12,548 nucleotides of DNA from Candidatus Omnitrophica bacterium UBA5776 (GTDB lineage: Bacteria > Omnitrophota > Gorgyraeia > Gygaellales > Profunditerraquicolaceae), in NCBI GenBank assembly GCA_002418595.1, contig DIEK01000109.1, positions 1-12,548 of the forward strand, read 5' to 3'. The notes under the pieces are model-generated. The model made no database searches, was not told the DNA's origin, and saw only the letters and a program-made list of their open reading frames with translations. Positions 1-6,836 of this stretch are shown here, in pieces. Within the stretch, counting starts at the first letter, position 1. Each line of letters starts with the position of its first letter. The translations under genes and the position numbers were made by a program.

Positions 1-533
1 TGGTATTCAGCCCACAATTCCAACGCCCGGCTCTGATAATCCCACTTGAAATCATAACCGCGCGGTGAAAAATAACGTTCTTTTGCGCGTATGGAATGTT
101 CATCCCTGCGTATAGCCACCAGCAGTGCCCCGTATCCCTGCCGGGATACCGCATTCCGCAGCGCCTGTGTCTTTAACGTGCTGCAGCAATTAAATCTCCC
201 TTTTTCGGGCGACATCCCTCCGGCCAGAGCCTGTTCGTTCCTGGCTACCACAAGGTTAAGACGCCAAGCCTTGCTTATTTTCGCGCGGAAGGAATATATC
301 TCTTCGAATTTACGGCCTGTGTCTATATGAACAACAGGCATGGGGACATCTCCGAAGAAGGCCTTTCTGGCTAGATGCAGCAACGCCGTGGAATCCTTCC
401 CCATGCTCCACAATAGGGCCAGGCGGTCCCGGTATGCCTGATAGGCTTCTCTTATTATATAAATACTTCTGTCTTCCAGGTCGCCCAGGTAAGGATTGTT
501 CTTGATCGCGCCCTCCTCACGAACACGACGCAC
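1..533 (-). CDS. CysD-like PP-loop protein (ATP sulfurylase small subunit / PAPS-reductase superfamily), C-terminus cut by window
   Basis: Partial gene; the 3' end lies beyond base 1. The frame is open throughout and shows a PP-loop as WSMGKDS followed by TALLHLARKAFF, then HIDTGRKFEEIYSF, a Cys-Cys pair in NCCSTLKTQAL, and RRDEHSIRAKERYFSPR. The order and wording follow CysD (sulfate adenylyltransferase subunit 2), which adenylates sulfate to APS together with the GTPase CysN. The Cys-Cys pair stands where E. coli CysD has HTD before the conserved Lys-Thr, and recalls the CC of APS/PAPS reductases, so a reductase-like or sulfur-transfer role is possible. The start is uncertain. An in-frame GTG at 533 overlaps the photolyase gene by 17 bases. 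An AGGAGG at 512-517 is ideally spaced only for an ATC at 504-506. No cysN is visible. Superfamily is sure; exact activity is not. Confidence 0.8.
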   Translation of the reverse strand, partial: MRRVREEGAIKNNPYLGDLEDRSIYIIREAYQAYRDRLALLWSMGKDSTALLHLARKAFFGDVPMPVVHIDTGRKFEEIYSFRAKISKAWRLNLVVARNEQALAGGMSPEKGRFNCCSTLKTQALRNAVSRQGYGALLVAIRRDEHSIRAKERYFSPRGYDFKWDYQSRALELWAEY

Positions 534-1887
534 GCCTGAGATATGCGGGCATGTCGAATTTTCGCTCCAGGCCGGCGGCGTTCATATAGCGCACCTTGCC
601 GAAGACACTCCGCTCCGGCCAGGGCCGGTCATGCGCCCCGAAACACCAGGCAACGCCGGCATAACCGTTGGGATCTCTTCCGTCGAGTTCATATTTATCG
701 TTAAGCTTTACAGCGTATTCAAAGGCCTGCTCCGGCTCTCTCGTCCACTCCAGTATCTTCTTTCCCCAATACATCCGCATATATCCGTGCATGCGGCCCG
801 AACGCAGAAGCCGAAGCTGGGCGGCGTTCCAATATGGATCGTGTGTCAGGGCGTTTTCCAGCTTTTCGAAAGAATAAACATATTCCCTAACATCGGCGCG
901 GTGACGGAGCAGCGACTCCACGGCCCAGGCAGGAAGACCACCGAATTTATCGTACGCAGGATTATAAAAACAATAATTATCCGACAGTTCGCGCCTGACT
1001 ACCAGTTCCTCCAGAAAAGCCTCTTTGTCGGCGCGGCCGGCACGGCTGCGCATAACTTCCAGCGCTACCCGCTGGGCGGAGAGCTGGCCGAAATGCAGAT
1101 AACAGGAAAGCCCGGACTGTCCGTCGAGCGAAGGATCGTTGCGCTCCCGCGAATACGCGGAGAGTTTTTGAGAAATAAAACTTTTCAGGGCTGCGGAAGC
1201 GGCTTTTTCACCGGACAGCGGCCGGCCGGCCGGTGAGCCGGAATGAACGTCCCCCCCGCAATAACGGGCGGCTTTCTCCCATCCGGTTCCCTTAATACCT
1301 TTGTAAATAAAAGGGTGCTTCCTCAAAAGCGGGAACTCCGTAAGAAAGACCGGAAGAAGCCTTTGTATTTTCGGACGCAAAATATAGGCTCCGAACTCCT
1401 GCCTGACGGAAACTGCGCGGCAGGGAACGATATTGTGGGCGTCCACTTCATGAAAGGGAATGCCTATACGGCCGCAGATGCGCTTTTTCCAGCCCTGCTT
1501 TATGCGTAAGGGATCGAAATCTCCGACCAACAGACAGGCTCCGGAACGTCTCAAGAAGAGCGGGATCTCGGTTTCCGGCTCACCCGCCAAAAGACAGAAA
1601 CCGATGTTTTTACGGCCTGCGGCGCCGGCGAGCTCTTTAAGCCCGGCGAGCATGAAAGAATAGTGGCCTGCTCCGGCGCCGAGGAACCCCGGGACAAAAC
1701 AGAAAACTATCACCAGCGGGGACTTCAGATGTAAAGCCGTCTGCTGGGCATAGAGAAGCGCCCAGTTGTCCCGCAGGCGCTGGTCCCGGCTCAGCCAGCA
1801 GACCACGGGGCCGCTTCCGGCGGCGGATTCCCGCCCGCCGGAAAGTAACGTCACCCTGTCGTCGGCGGATGTAGCGCGGCCGTTCAC
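517..1887 (-). CDS. phrB: Class II CPD photolyase (deoxyribodipyrimidine photo-lyase)
   Basis: FAD-dependent cytosolic enzyme that splits cyclobutane pyrimidine dimers with blue light (EC 4.1.99.3). Its 456 residues match the usual class II length. The N-terminal antenna-type domain starts near residue 11 and holds WLSRDQRLRDNWAL (31-44) and VDAHNIVP (148-155). The C-terminal FAD domain carries the class II signatures VVRRELSDNYCFYNP (296-310), THDPYWNAAQ (348-357), GRMHGYMRMYWGKKILEWT (364-382), LNDKYELDGRDPNGYAGVAW (395-414) and FGKVRYMN (429-436). The start is a GTG whose GTGA overlaps the stop of the DUF190 gene, indicating translational coupling. It sits late in a tightly packed run and overlaps the following CysD-like gene. 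Nothing appears truncated. Class II rather than class I is clear from the C-terminal motifs. Confidence 0.95.
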   Translation of the reverse strand: MNGRATSADDRVTLLSGGRESAAGSGPVVCWLSRDQRLRDNWALLYAQQTALHLKSPLVIVFCFVPGFLGAGAGHYSFMLAGLKELAGAAGRKNIGFCLLAGEPETEIPLFLRRSGACLLVGDFDPLRIKQGWKKRICGRIGIPFHEVDAHNIVPCRAVSVRQEFGAYILRPKIQRLLPVFLTEFPLLRKHPFIYKGIKGTGWEKAARYCGGDVHSGSPAGRPLSGEKAASAALKSFISQKLSAYSRERNDPSLDGQSGLSCYLHFGQLSAQRVALEVMRSRAGRADKEAFLEELVVRRELSDNYCFYNPAYDKFGGLPAWAVESLLRHRADVREYVYSFEKLENALTHDPYWNAAQLRLLRSGRMHGYMRMYWGKKILEWTREPEQAFEYAVKLNDKYELDGRDPNGYAGVAWCFGAHDRPWPERSVFGKVRYMNAAGLERKFDMPAYLRRASCS

Positions 1888-2228
1888 ACCGATTCCCCTC
1901 CGTGCCGGTATTTGATCACGCGGACTTTCTCCAAAGTTATCAGGCCTTCCTTGACGTTCTCATCCAAGAACGGCAGCAGCGTTTCCAGTTTCTCCAGGGT
2001 GTCCACTATCTCTATCACCACCGGCAGGTCCTCGGATAAACGCAGCAGTTTAGCGGTGTGCATCCGGCTGTGCGCTCCGAACCCCATCAATCCTCGGGTC
2101 ACTGTGGCCCCGGCGAGATTAAGTTCCCTTGCTTTGAGCACTATCCACTCGTAAAGCGCCTTTCCCCCGCACATATCGTTCTCGCCCACGAAAACACGCA
2201 GTAACATCCCTTCTTCAGGTAATTTCAC
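1884..2228 (-). CDS. DUF190 family protein, CrcB partner
   Basis: Small 114-residue protein of the DUF190 family. It shows the family hallmarks LLRVFVGEND near residues 9-18, GGKALYEWIV (21-30), ATVTRGLMGFGAHS (41-54) and a C-terminal hydrophobic beta strand ending in EKVRVIKY. The fold is expected to be ferredoxin-like and PII-related; its biochemical function is unproven. DUF190 genes are very often neighbours of crcB and, as here, a crcB lies directly upstream, 32 bases away, so a role in modulating fluoride export is a reasonable guess. The chosen start is GTG at 2226-2228, preceded by a GGGTGA-type ribosome site. The family N-terminus MKL...LLR agrees with it. An internal ATG seven codons in (2205-2207) is an alternative. 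The gene ends in a GTGA overlap with the photolyase gene. Confidence 0.88.
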   Translation of the reverse strand: MKLPEEGMLLRVFVGENDMCGGKALYEWIVLKARELNLAGATVTRGLMGFGAHSRMHTAKLLRLSEDLPVVIEIVDTLEKLETLLPFLDENVKEGLITLEKVRVIKYRHGGESV

Positions 2229-2260
2229 TCACCCTCACCCCTTTCTCCCCTGCATGGGGT

Positions 2261-2638
2261 CTAACCTCTGCAAAATCTGGCTATGACGTAACCGGCGTAA
2301 ACAAGCAGGACCCCGCCGGCGCACGATATCAACATATTCAAAAAAGCTATATTGAACTCCCCGTCCCTGATCAGATTAAAATTCTCCAGGGAAAAAGTGG
2401 AAAAGGTGGTGTAACCTCCAAGTACGCCGATAAGAACGCAGAGTCTAAAGGCGGAAGACACGGTAGTCTGTTCGAACAGCCCCCAGAAAAAGCCTATTAA
2501 CAGCGAACCGCTGAGATTAACTACCAGTGTCCCCACCGGGAATACCCCATAAGAGAAACGATAGTCCAGGCCGGAAACCAGATAGCGTAAAACAGATCCC
2601 AGGGCACCGCCTGCTGCTATGAGGATAAATTTCAGCAC
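2261..2638 (-). CDS. crcB: Fluoride-specific ion channel CrcB/Fluc
   Basis: 125-residue inner-membrane protein with four hydrophobic helices, the expected size for a single-domain Fluc that works as an antiparallel dual-topology dimer and lets fluoride leave the cytoplasm. Family signatures are visible: GGALGSVLRYL (10-20), the conserved Asn in VVNLSGSLLIG (39-49, Asn41) and GGYTTFSTFSLE (74-85), which holds the phenylalanine box and the Na+-site loop. The start is a GTG at 2636-2638 that overlaps the end of the DUF1330 gene by seven bases, so translation is probably coupled. The next gene is DUF190, a common partner. I see no fluoride riboswitch directly upstream, which is expected because the gene lies inside an operon and its 5' side is coding. 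Confidence 0.95.
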   Translation of the reverse strand: MLKFILIAAGGALGSVLRYLVSGLDYRFSYGVFPVGTLVVNLSGSLLIGFFWGLFEQTTVSSAFRLCVLIGVLGGYTTFSTFSLENFNLIRDGEFNIAFLNMLISCAGGVLLVYAGYVIARFCRG

Positions 2639-2940
2639 GGCGGGCCCTCCCCGCAGCCCTCAATGACCACCGCGTTCGCAGAAGCCGCTTCTTCCCGCAG
2701 ATGCACCATTGCCCGGTATTCCCCGGACTTAAACCATGACTGCAAGGCATCGCGGGACGGGAATTCCACGATGACCATTCGCCCGGGCCTCCAGTCCCCC
2801 GACAAAACCTCGGTTTTTCCTCCGCGGACCAGATAACGCCCTCCGAACGCCGCGACGGCGGCGGGGACACGCCGGACGTATTCGGCGTATTTATCGGCGT
2901 CCCTTATATCCACGACGTCCACGATCAGATAGCACCTCAT
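2632..2940 (-). CDS. DUF1330 family protein
   Basis: 102-residue protein matching DUF1330, a dimeric alpha/beta-barrel (ferredoxin-like) fold with no established activity. Characteristic segments are YLIVDVVDIRDADKYAEY near the N-terminus, VPAAVAAFGGRYLVRGG (about 25-41), LSGDWRPGRMVIVEFPS (about 46-62) and WFKSGEYRAM (about 69-78). The ATG at 2938-2940 was chosen because it gives exactly the family N-terminus, has GGAG about nine bases upstream, and its ATGA overlaps the stop of the GNAT gene. A longer reading back to 3024 would add residues that lie in GNAT coding sequence and have no counterpart in the family. Its 3' end overlaps crcB. Family assignment is firm; function is unknown. Confidence 0.88.
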   Translation of the reverse strand: MRCYLIVDVVDIRDADKYAEYVRRVPAAVAAFGGRYLVRGGKTEVLSGDWRPGRMVIVEFPSRDALQSWFKSGEYRAMVHLREEAASANAVVIEGCGEGPPC

Positions 2941-3431
2941 AATGATTTCTCCATAAGGTAATCGTCCATCACGAAACCGCCTCCGATATCCGTAATCTGC
3001 GTACCGGAAATGGTGAAACCGCATTTAAGGTAAGCCTTGATCGCGCCGATATTGCCCTTATTCACGGTCAAAGATATCCTATTCAATCCGGGGCCGGCAA
3101 GCGTCTCGATAAACTCAAGCGTTCTTCTCCCGCAGCCTTTACCGCGCGCGGATGAAAGAAGATATATCTTGCTCAAAAACAATCTTTCCTTATCTTTCTC
3201 CGGCAGGACCGCGAAATAACCGGAGAATTCCCCGTCTATCTTGAGAAGATAATAAAGAAAACCGCTGCTTATCTGCGAATTCAGTGCCGGAACGCTCTGA
3301 AGACGCTCAAGCATGTATTCCACCTGCGCCGCGCCGATAATGGGAATATAATACTCTCTCCATATCTCTCCGGCGAGCTTCTCTATTCGGCATACCGACC
3401 GCTCATCCAGGGCGGGCACAAATTCAAGCAC
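2937..3431 (-). CDS. GNAT-family N-acetyltransferase
   Basis: Predicted acetyl-CoA-dependent transferase of the GNAT fold. The acetyl-CoA pyrophosphate loop is seen as SARGKGCGRRTLEFIE (R-x-x-G-x-G pattern), preceded by the strand LFLSKIYLL. It is followed by LTVNKGNIGAIKAYLKCGF, the usual motif-B Asn and the GF turn. The substrate cannot be predicted. I prefer the GTG at 3429-3431 as start (164 residues) because AGGAGG lies at 3436-3441, although the four-base spacing is short. The alternative ATG at 3483-3485 (182 residues) forms a TGATG overlap with the cupin gene's stop, but adds a basic stretch (MTPFRSRRRNPPVKKGG) unlike GNAT N-termini and has no ribosome site. The 3' end overlaps the DUF1330 start by four bases. 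Confidence 0.85.
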   Translation of the reverse strand: MLEFVPALDERSVCRIEKLAGEIWREYYIPIIGAAQVEYMLERLQSVPALNSQISSGFLYYLLKIDGEFSGYFAVLPEKDKERLFLSKIYLLSSARGKGCGRRTLEFIETLAGPGLNRISLTVNKGNIGAIKAYLKCGFTISGTQITDIGGGFVMDDYLMEKSL

Positions 3432-3435
3432 ACAC

Positions 3436-3441
3436 CCTCCT
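3436..3441 (-). promoter_or_regulatory. Ribosome binding site AGGAGG deciding the GNAT start
   Basis: AGGAGG, preceded by an A-run, lies four bases before the GTG at 3429-3431. It is the only good Shine-Dalgarno match near the GNAT N-terminus and argues for the shorter product. Confidence 0.55.
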
Positions 3442-3484
3442 TTTTTAACCGGGGGATTCCTGCGCCTCGAACGAAAAGGCGTCA

Positions 3485-3844
3485 TCAGCCCACGGTTTCG
3501 TCTTCAGGTTCCCAGGCCGGGTCGACTATGCATATAAACTCGAGTTTGTTACTGCCGGTGTTACGGATATACTGCACCTCGCCGGGCGGAATATAAACGG
3601 CGCATCCGGCGGATACGCGTTTCGACTCGCTGCCGATATGCATCACTCCTCTACCGGAAATTATGTAATACACCTCGCTGTTTTTAAGGGAATGCGGGAG
3701 AGTGGACTTTCCCCGCCCGACAAGCGCGTGGGCAAGGCTGTAACGAAATTCAAAATCCCCTTTTCCGGCATGCAGAAGCTCCCGCAAGACCGCTTTATCG
3801 CCGGAAATGAATTTCCCGCAGTCCTTCAATCTTTTGACCAACAT
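3485..3844 (-). CDS. Small single-domain cupin protein
   Basis: 119-residue beta-barrel cupin. Motif 1 reads PHSLKNSEVYYIISGRGVMHI (two pieces: PHSLKNSEVYY, then IISGRGVMHI) and motif 2 reads AVYIPPGEVQYIRNTG. The classical metal ligands are only partly kept: the first His and the Glu of motif 1 are present, the second His is Leu, and the motif 2 His is Gln. This pattern, together with the ending FICIVDPAWEPEDE, is one I recall from a recurring small-cupin subgroup, so it is probably a real family trait and not decay. Whether it binds metal or a small ligand is open. The start ATG at 3842-3844 has GGAGG six bases upstream. It lies 25 bases after feoB and forms a TGATG junction with the longer GNAT reading. 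Function unknown. Confidence 0.85.
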   Translation of the reverse strand: MLVKRLKDCGKFISGDKAVLRELLHAGKGDFEFRYSLAHALVGRGKSTLPHSLKNSEVYYIISGRGVMHIGSESKRVSAGCAVYIPPGEVQYIRNTGSNKLEFICIVDPAWEPEDETVG

Positions 3845-3869
3845 TGATACCTCCGCCGTTTGTCTGCTT

Positions 3870-5600
3870 CTAACGCAATATCACGAAATTAAGCAGTGTC
3901 CCCACAAGAATGGATATGCCGATCATCAACAGCGTTGACTTCAGCAGGGCCTTTAGCCCCAACTCTTTCAAGAGCACGAAAAAAGTGGCGACGCAGGGAA
4001 AAGAAACGGCAAGCAGGGTGGACGCGATAAAAAGCTGTTTTATGTTCAAGTTAAGCGGCGCGAGCAGGCCGACTGCCACGTCCTTGCGCAGAAAACCCAC
4101 GGCCAGCGCCACGATAGCGTCTTTAGGAAGGCCGAAAAGGTTCACCACCAGCGGGGCGAACAGGCCGGTAACCGCGTCGAATACTTTGAAATACATCAGA
4201 ATGTTAATGAACAACACCCCCAGCAGGACCACCGGCATAGCCTCCAGGAGAAATCCCTTGACCCGGAAATAAAGCTTTCGGCCCAGAAGATATAACGGAG
4301 GGATCCTGTACGGCGGGATTTCCAGCAGGAATTCCGGGCTGTTGCCGCGCATCAACCGGTTAAGCATCAATCCCAGTATGATGACCAGGGAAAACAGCAC
4401 CAGGTAAACCCCGCCCACGTACAGCCCGCCGAAGCCTCCGAGCAGTCCGACTATCATCGCCTGCAAAGGGACGCAGGGGACGCCGATGGAAATTATGGTC
4501 GCGGCTATCAACCTCTCCCTTTTCGATTCCAGGACGCGCGTGGAAAGTATCCCGGGGACATTGCATCCGAACCCGAGCAGTATGGGTATCACCGCGTAGC
4601 CATGCAGTCCCAGCGGGTGCATCAGATTATCCAGCAGGATCGCCAGGCGCGGCAGATAACCAATATCTTCAAGCAGGCTGAGGATAAAATAAAAAGCTAT
4701 CACATAAGGCAGGACCATGCCTATTTCTATATAAGGGGCAGTCGTCAGCAATCCGAGGGACTGTTTAAAATCTATGCCTCCGTTTATAAGATCCCCGATA
4801 AGCAGATGGAACCAGAACCCTCCCTCTTTCATCCCCGCGGTAAGTTTCTCCAGTAAAGGCCGGTATATCTCCATAAAGAAAGGGTCGGTTATGCGGGTGA
4901 TGATGGTTTCTCCGATGAAGCGCACCATCTTGAAGGAAACGAATACCGCCGCCGCGGCCATCAAGAGCCCGGTCCAGGGGCGCACCGAGGCGTCCTCCAG
5001 CAACTCCCGCAGGGTATGATGCCTGTGCTCCAGCGATTGCACCTGCTCGATAAGTTTACCCAGCTCAAGCCAGCGCTCCCCGTGGGAAAGCCGCGGCCTG
5101 GATACAGGCCTGGCCTCCTGTATCGTGGACATCAGAAGTTTGATGCCCGCCCCTGTGACGGCGCAGGTTGAGATGACCGGCACCGATAACAGCGAAGACA
5201 GCTTATCGGAGTCTATGTATATGCCGCGGTGCCCGGCGTCGTCACACATATTCAGACAGACCACCACCGGAAAACCTTTCTCAATCAGCTGCAGGGTCAG
5301 GGAGAGATTGCGCTCCAGGTTGGTGGAATCCAGCACGTTGACTACGGCAATCTCCTCTTTCGGCAGTTCGTTGAGAAGAGAAACCGCCGTTTCCTCGGCG
5401 CCGGAAGTAGGTTCCAGCGAATAAGTGCCGGGCAGATCGACCACCTCGATGTCCTTGTCTCCGTATTGCAGCGAACCCCTCGATATCTCCACAGTGGTGC
5501 CGGGGTAATTGGAAGAAACAACATGCACCCCGGTAAGCCTCGAGAAGACCACGCTCTTGCCGACGTTGGGATTGCCCGCCAGGTATATTCGTTTGATCAT
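3870..5600 (-). CDS. feoB: Ferrous iron transporter FeoB (short-GDI subtype)
   Basis: Inner-membrane Fe(II) importer with a cytosolic N-terminal G domain. G motifs: GNPNVGKS (9-16), GTT (34-36), DLPGTYSL (55-62), NMCD (117-120), STCAVTG (144-150). The linker between G domain and first helix is only about 55 residues (VSRPRL to VRPWTG, 166-210), far shorter than the E. coli type GDI domain, so the protein has 576 residues, not 700 or more. The membrane part holds the paired Gate-type segments with LLGFGCNVPG (341-350, conserved Cys346) and a second FPCVATFF near the C-terminus. I recall this compact form from archaea and deep-branching anaerobes. The ATG at 5598-5600 overlaps the feoA stop as ATGA. 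No feoC-like gene is nearby. Gene order feoA-feoB is canonical. Confidence 0.96.
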   Translation of the reverse strand: MIKRIYLAGNPNVGKSVVFSRLTGVHVVSSNYPGTTVEISRGSLQYGDKDIEVVDLPGTYSLEPTSGAEETAVSLLNELPKEEIAVVNVLDSTNLERNLSLTLQLIEKGFPVVVCLNMCDDAGHRGIYIDSDKLSSLLSVPVISTCAVTGAGIKLLMSTIQEARPVSRPRLSHGERWLELGKLIEQVQSLEHRHHTLRELLEDASVRPWTGLLMAAAAVFVSFKMVRFIGETIITRITDPFFMEIYRPLLEKLTAGMKEGGFWFHLLIGDLINGGIDFKQSLGLLTTAPYIEIGMVLPYVIAFYFILSLLEDIGYLPRLAILLDNLMHPLGLHGYAVIPILLGFGCNVPGILSTRVLESKRERLIAATIISIGVPCVPLQAMIVGLLGGFGGLYVGGVYLVLFSLVIILGLMLNRLMRGNSPEFLLEIPPYRIPPLYLLGRKLYFRVKGFLLEAMPVVLLGVLFINILMYFKVFDAVTGLFAPLVVNLFGLPKDAIVALAVGFLRKDVAVGLLAPLNLNIKQLFIASTLLAVSFPCVATFFVLLKELGLKALLKSTLLMIGISILVGTLLNFVILR

Positions 5601-5848
5601 AACGCCTCTACCGTTATCTTACCGGCCATGCCGTAACCGATTGCCACCACGCTTCTGCCCACTTTTACCACAACCGGACCGCGCAGGCCGATACAGCTCA
5701 ATTTCAGCAATTCCCGTCCCGCATACACCCCCATACCCATCAACTTGTCGCGCAGGTGGGAGCCGCCGGTTATTTCAACCACTCTGGCTCTCTTTTTCTC
5801 GGGCAGTCTGGTCAAAGGCATTCTCTTTTCTCCTTTTTCATTCTCCAT
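5597..5848 (-). CDS. feoA: FeoA, SH3-like accessory protein of ferrous iron uptake
   Basis: 83-residue cytosolic protein with the SH3-like beta-barrel fold, required with FeoB for Fe(II) uptake. The family pattern is visible: MPLTRLPEKKRARVVEI, then LRDKLMGMGVYAGRELL, then PVVVKVGRSVVAIGYGMAGKI. Two starts are plausible. ATG at 5846-5848 has GGGAG about six bases upstream. ATG at 5819-5821 (74 residues, beginning MPLTRL) has GGAG about nine bases upstream and matches the usual FeoA N-terminus. The longer one is listed because it opens the run and has the better spacing; the shorter product would be fully functional. The stop overlaps feoB as ATGA. It is the first gene of the nine-gene run, with a 115-base gap upstream holding a possible promoter. 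Confidence 0.92.
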   Translation of the reverse strand: MENEKGEKRMPLTRLPEKKRARVVEITGGSHLRDKLMGMGVYAGRELLKLSCIGLRGPVVVKVGRSVVAIGYGMAGKITVEAL

Positions 5849-5901
5849 TGATGTCTCCCTTCAACGGTAAAAAACGGAACGCTTAACCGGAAATATTCCT
5901 T

Positions 5902-5910
5902 ATTTTACCA
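5902..5910 (-). promoter_or_regulatory. Possible extended -10 promoter upstream of feoA
   Basis: The minus strand reads TGGTAAAAT, fitting a TGn-extended -10 element about 54 bases before the feoA ATG at 5848. No matching -35 is visible at 16-18 bases. A short inverted repeat GGAATATTTCC (5889-5899) lies just downstream. I see no Fur-box-like 19-mer. Confidence 0.3.
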
Positions 5911-5963
5911 CAATTCTCCGATATTTACGCGCAGTTAGTCAAGCGCCTCTCCCTGCTTCTGTA

Positions 5964-6767
5964 TCAGGACAAGACGTAATAATACGGCCCTGTTTTTTTA
6001 ATGGTTAAACGCAGCCCGAACAGGCGGCTTATAGGACGGCTCCTCAACAGCTTGTCTTTCGGCCCGTCGGCTATAAAACCGCCTTCTTTCATCAACACCA
6101 CTCTTTTGATCTCAGGTATTATATCATGAAGGTTATGTGTGGCCAGAATAACGCTGATGCCGGTGCCGGCGATCTTGCGCAAGGTATCGCGGAACCTGCG
6201 AGTGGCGTGCAGGTCCAGGCCGTTGCAGGGTTCATCCAGTATCAATCCCCGCGGGTCATGCACGAGCGCCCTGGCGATGAGAAAAAGCCTGGCCTCCCCG
6301 GTGGACATTCGCGGGATTTCTCTCCCGGCGAGATGCTCGATCTCCAAAAAATCCAGGATCGCGCGCGCCCTGGCGAGCATGCGGGCGGTGACCCTTGCCC
6401 GGTAAAGCCCGACGCTCCCGAAAAAACCGGACAATACCGTCTCCATACCCGTGACATCGCGCGAACATACCGACTGCAGCCTGTCAGAGACTATACCGAA
6501 CAGGTAACGCAGGTCGAAAACATTCCAGTCCTCCCTACCCAGAACCTTGAAAGAATACCCTTGCACCCCGGAAAGCGGGTAATATTCCCTGGTCACCAGG
6601 TTGATGAAGGAGGATTTCCCGCAGCCGTTGGGACCGAGCAAAGCGATATGCTCTCCCTGCTCCATCTTGATGCCGATGCCGCGCAGTATGAGTTTGTCCT
6701 CCTCGCCTCGCGCGACGCTCAGATTCCTGAATTCCAGCAAAGGGACGCCGGTGTTAGATTTAAACAT
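5964..6767 (-). CDS. Single-domain ABC ATPase (YlmA/ModF-like)
   Basis: 267-residue ABC ATP-binding protein. Walker A is GPNGCGKS (45-52), the signature is an altered MSTGE (154-158) in place of LSGGQ, Walker B is LILDE (175-179), followed by a D-loop GLDLHA and the switch His in LATHN (211). The C-terminal extension (SRLFGLRLTIKKTGPYYYVL) and the GREDWNVFDLRYLFGIV segment resemble the YlmA/ModF-type cassette, which is often encoded without a permease. No permease or binding-protein gene is adjacent, so it may serve another locus or work in a non-transport role. The ATG at 6765-6767 has only a weak AGG upstream. Its 3' end is followed by 115 bases before feoA. Substrate cannot be named. Confidence 0.85.
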   Translation of the reverse strand: MFKSNTGVPLLEFRNLSVARGEEDKLILRGIGIKMEQGEHIALLGPNGCGKSSFINLVTREYYPLSGVQGYSFKVLGREDWNVFDLRYLFGIVSDRLQSVCSRDVTGMETVLSGFFGSVGLYRARVTARMLARARAILDFLEIEHLAGREIPRMSTGEARLFLIARALVHDPRGLILDEPCNGLDLHATRRFRDTLRKIAGTGISVILATHNLHDIIPEIKRVVLMKEGGFIADGPKDKLLRSRPISRLFGLRLTIKKTGPYYYVLS

Positions 6768-6836
6768 AGCCTGACCGCCTTGAACCCGGCGTCGTTTTAT
6801 ATGCGTTTTTCCGGATATCGATACGACCGGAGAAAT

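Noticed and set aside
496..1236. 246-codon plus-strand open frame
   Set aside because: It lies wholly opposite the class II photolyase gene, whose motifs are unmistakable; the plus-strand translation resembles nothing and has no ribosome site.
2639..2700. Fluoride riboswitch upstream of crcB
   Set aside because: The upstream bases are DUF1330 coding sequence and I see no fluoride-aptamer consensus there.
5937..5942. TTGACT as a -35 box upstream of feoA
   Set aside because: The nearest -10-like TAAAAT is 29 bases away, too far for a sigma70 promoter; nothing fits at 16-18 bases.
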